Below, in pieces: positions 1 to 64,000 of a DNA stretch of 64,000 bases (positions are counted from its first letter, which is position 1; every line of letters begins with the position of its first letter). Origin of the DNA: Micropterix aruncella (Eukaryota > Arthropoda > Insecta > Lepidoptera > Micropterigidae); contig OX155980.1 of NCBI GenBank assembly GCA_944548615.1, forward strand, positions 36,772,381 through 36,836,380, given 5' to 3'. The position numbers were made by a program, and so were the translations under genes. A model generated the notes under the pieces. The model ran no database searches and was not told the origin of the DNA. It saw only the letters and a list, made by a program, of their open reading frames with translations.

Positions 1-590
1 AGCTTTTATCGCGGGCCTAGGCCAGCGCGGCGACCGAATGAAGAAATTTCTTAACGAAAATTAATGATTTTAAACTGATAATTACGTCTAAACGAGTACT
101 GCTTACGATTCGAAAAAAATATATGTTAAACAAGAACATTTTCCTAATATTCTTAGCTTTGAATATTTTCGATTTTGTTTATATTACATAGTGTAATTAA
201 TTTGTGAAATTAGGTCTAACCGAACACAAAAACGACTACTACGCAAATACTGTCTGGCGTATTATTATGAAACCTGCACCATTTTAAAGATAATTTAATT
301 ATCTATCTTTTTATCTACGATTTTTTTCGAATAATTCGTTTTTTTTGCTTTATTGAATAAAAAATTCGTGCGCGGCGCTCTATCGAAAGACGTTTAAATT
401 ATTCCGAATCATTTGCTTCCGCAGCCGCAAATGATTCGGAATAATTTCAACGTTTTCCGATAGAGCGCAGTTATCTGATATCAGAAAACATAAAATAAAT
501 AAATAATTATAATTGCATAAGTTGTTAAAAAAAATACTATGCAATAGCTTTACCGTGGCAGTCCCCGAGTGCCACACGTATTTTTTTTTT
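1..590 (+). repeat. R590 interspersed repeat, copy A (cut by window edge)
   Basis: Near-identical to copies at 60639-61226 and 61929-62525. It starts inside the 5' end motif (agcttttatcgcgggcc) and ends near gagtgccacacgta. A long imperfect inverted repeat, about 43 bp per arm, sits at about 379-472 (gcgctctatcg ... cgatagagcgc). No coding capacity is seen. It occupies the end of the intron before exon 1; positions 591-734 hold nothing recognisable. Confidence 0.85.
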
Positions 591-734
591 ACAATTCGTT
601 TAGGAAAGGTTTAGATATAGTCGACAAATATCCTTGTGATTGAATTGGTATGTCACAGAGATTTTTGTGGAATATTGTCGGAAAAGATTTTCATATGAGC
701 CACGACTAATACACCTCATTTTTCCTCTTTCTAG

Positions 735-61917
<61,183 letters not shown>

Positions 61918-61928
61918 GTAATTCCTGC

Positions 61929-62525
61929 TTTTAAGCTATTGCATAGCTTTTATCGCGGGCCTAGGCCAGCGCGGCGACCGAATGAAGAAATTTCGTAACG
62001 AAAATTAATGATTTTAAACTGATAATTACGTCTAAACGAGTACTGCTTACGATTCGAAAAAAATATATGTTAAACAAGAACATTTTCCTAATATTCTTAG
62101 CTTTGAATATTTTAGATTTTGTTTATATTACATAGTGTAATTAATTTGTGAAATTAGGTCTAACCGAACACAAAAACGACTACTACGAAAATACTATCTG
62201 GCGTATTATTATGAAACCTGCACCATTGTAAAGATAATTTAATTATCTATCTTTATATCTACGATTTTTTTCGAATAATACGGTTTTTTTGCTTTATTGA
62301 TTAAAAAATTCGTGCGCGGCGCTCTATCGAAAGACGTTTAAATTATTCCAAATCATTTGCTTCCGCAGCCGCAAATGATTCGGAATAATTTCAACGTTTT
62401 CCGATAGAGCGCAGTTATCTGATATCAGAAAAAAATAAAATAAATAAATAATTATAATTGCATAAGTTGTTAAAAATGCTATGCAATAGCTTTACCGTGG
62501 CAGTCCCCGAGTGCCACACGTATTT
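61929..62525 (+). repeat. R590 repeat, copy F (12 nt after exon 30)
   Basis: Full unit of 597 bp in the same orientation as copy E. Only 11 nt of intron (gtaattcctgc) separate it from the exon 30 end, so it abuts the 5' splice site. Confidence 0.92.
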
Positions 62526-62999
62526 TTATTTACCAGAATTATATTTATTATATATATTATCTTCGGCTAAGATATGCTGATAGTAATGCTTTTATCTTTT
62601 TCGAATGGGTCATAATTTCTTCTACTTTTTTATGCAGCCTCGGTTCTTTATCAAAGTCACCGATCGCCTACCCTATCCAATTAATGAAACAGAACAGTTC
62701 CAACGGAGTATTACCGAGATGGGTGTTTATTCACAGCAAAATAATACTAAATACAGTCTTTGAAGCATATACATATCACAATTAAAACACCTATTTTCTT
62801 TCGGTCGAGCCTTGGTCGCAAACATACCTGCTGTGCTGTATTTTCTAAGTCAAGTAGGACTGTGAGAGACAACTCGCCGTCTGCTGGCTGCTGATCTTCC
62901 GTCCCGACGTGACTCCTCATTAAAGCGACCTTTAGATCGGGCAAGTTTATCAGCGAATGGAGCTTCGCTCGCTCTAGGCTGCTCTGTGTTCACCGCGTT
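62526..62999 (+). other. intron 30, unresolved
   Basis: No laminin exon was recognised. LG5 should continue after GGYLK, but no LG-like strand follows. The next exon is presumed to lie beyond 64000. Confidence 0.5.
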
Positions 63000-64000
63000 T
63001 ATTTTATTTTATTTTATTTTATTTTATTAATTTTAGGAATCTTACAGCTAGGTATACGGTTATTACAAATTAATATGTATATAAGGCCAATTACAAGGTT
63101 CCACAAGTAAAAATGTATGAATAGATATATAAAAGGGGGAGAAAAAAAAGAAAAACAAGTAGACTAAGAAAAACTAAACAAAATAGAACAAAGAATTAGC
63201 CAAAGAAGGCGTCAGCCAGTAACTTCTTGAGCTGCTGGACTGACATATTAAATAAGTCAATGTCATATTGGGTAGCTACATCATTGAAACTTTGGCTTGC
63301 TCTCAATAGATAACTGTTTAGCCTGTAATTGGTGTTAGCTCTGGGGATAAACAGGGTGCATGGTCTTCTGATCGGATCAGCAGAGACCCTCAACCCAACC
63401 TTCTCCAATAAATCCGGGCAGTCAACTGAGCCATTTGCTATCTTCAATAGGTAGGCGACATCTGCAATATGGCGTCTTGTGGCTAAAGGTAAGAGGTGAA
63501 ATTTATGACAACGTTTAGTGTAGTCTGGAAAGAATTTTTTTACTTTAAATTGTAGGTGTCGTACAAAACGTCTCTGAATTCGCTCAATCCGGTTAGTGTA
63601 AGTGTTATAGCTGGGGTTCCAGATTTGTGATGCATATTCCAAGTGACTACGTACATATGCACAATAAAGAATTTTAATGGTTTTAATAGATTTAAACTCA
63701 GATGATAAACGCAGAACAAAACCTAATGTTCTTGATGCTTTGCTGATGACACTATTGATGTGCTCATCAAAGAGTAATTTAGTGTCAAAGATTATACCTA
63801 AATCACGGATTGAGTTTACTCTAGTAATATTGATATTCTTAAGTGTATAAGAAAAAAGAAGAGGTTGTGGCTTACGAGTGAAGGAACATAAATAACATTT
63901 GGATACATTTAAGTCCAATTTGTTCAACAAACAGAAACGGTCAAAACGATTGAGATCTTCTTGCAAACGTTGTGCACTTTCTTGTGAGTTAATCGGACAG
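63000..64000 (-). mobile_element. non-LTR retrotransposon 3' part, running off the window
   Basis: The minus-strand frame is open from the window edge (64000) to the stop at 63196. It has LNKLDLNVSKCYLCSFTRK, SIRDLGIIFDTKLLFDEHI, YVRSHLEYASQIWNPSY and RIERIQRRFVRHLQF. A 3' UTR of about 165 nt ends in (TAAAA)n at 63001-63030. Same group as 29727-30705, different subfamily. The catalytic region would be upstream, beyond the window. Confidence 0.85.

Noticed and set aside
62637..62763. Possible laminin LG5 exon after tttttatgcag (PRFFIKVTDRLPYP)
   Set aside because: Phase 0 would fit, but the translation has no LG-like strands, reaches a stop after about 42 codons, and has no good donor.

Overview
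The window is a piece of an animal nuclear genome, almost certainly an arthropod and most likely an insect. It is AT-rich, has GT-AG introns, and about 90% of it is intron packed with retrotransposons, MITE-like repeats and simple repeats. One host gene runs through it on the + strand: a laminin alpha chain of the LanA / vertebrate LAMA5-LAMA3 type. I can join 30 consecutive exons (735 to 61917). Together they hold 6,359 coding nt, which is 2 nt of a split codon plus exactly 2,119 codons with every splice phase matching. Both ends of the gene lie outside the window: the N-terminal LN domain and early LE repeats are upstream, and most of LG5 is downstream.

Layout of the host gene. Exons 1-2 (735-2465) carry LE (laminin EGF-like) repeats and the start of the laminin IV-A domain. 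Exon 3 (3403-3884) is the body of that domain. Exons 4-11 (6231-27123) close it and carry about six and a half further LE repeats. Exons 11-21 (27009-39718) encode the coiled coil (domains II/I) that pairs with beta and gamma chains. Exons 21-23 are LG1, 24-25 LG2, 26-27 LG3, 27-29 a Pro/Thr linker, 29-30 LG4, and exon 30 ends in the first residues of LG5. The product is a secreted basement-membrane subunit. The LE part is rod-like, the coil assembles the heterotrimer, and the LG domains bind cell receptors.

Layout of the mobile DNA. Intron 9 (16551-25976) holds a perfect palindrome flanked by long (TA)n tracts, an antisense non-LTR retrotransposon with a substituted catalytic motif, a decayed sense retrotransposon and a tandem array of an unclassified ~590-bp repeat, called R590 here. 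Intron 25 (45432-54935) holds a complete antisense Gypsy-type LTR retrotransposon: 964-bp LTRs differing at 8 positions, a TCCT target duplication, gag, and a broken pol. Other introns hold 5'-truncated or decayed reverse-transcriptase fragments, a two-copy MITE, a 24-bp minisatellite with a 240-bp higher-order period, a 31-bp minisatellite next to C-rich tracts, and a GT/GC-rich repeat. R590 copies also sit at the left window edge and on both sides of exon 30.

No CRISPR array, operon, rRNA, convincing tRNA or second host gene was seen. The points most worth a second look are the R590 repeat and its array, direct repeats that bracket single laminin exons, the loss of both LG1 cysteines, a stop-free 48-nt intron, the palindrome, and a -1 frameshift site in the Gypsy element. 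All calls are by reading and conceptual translation; no database search was run.
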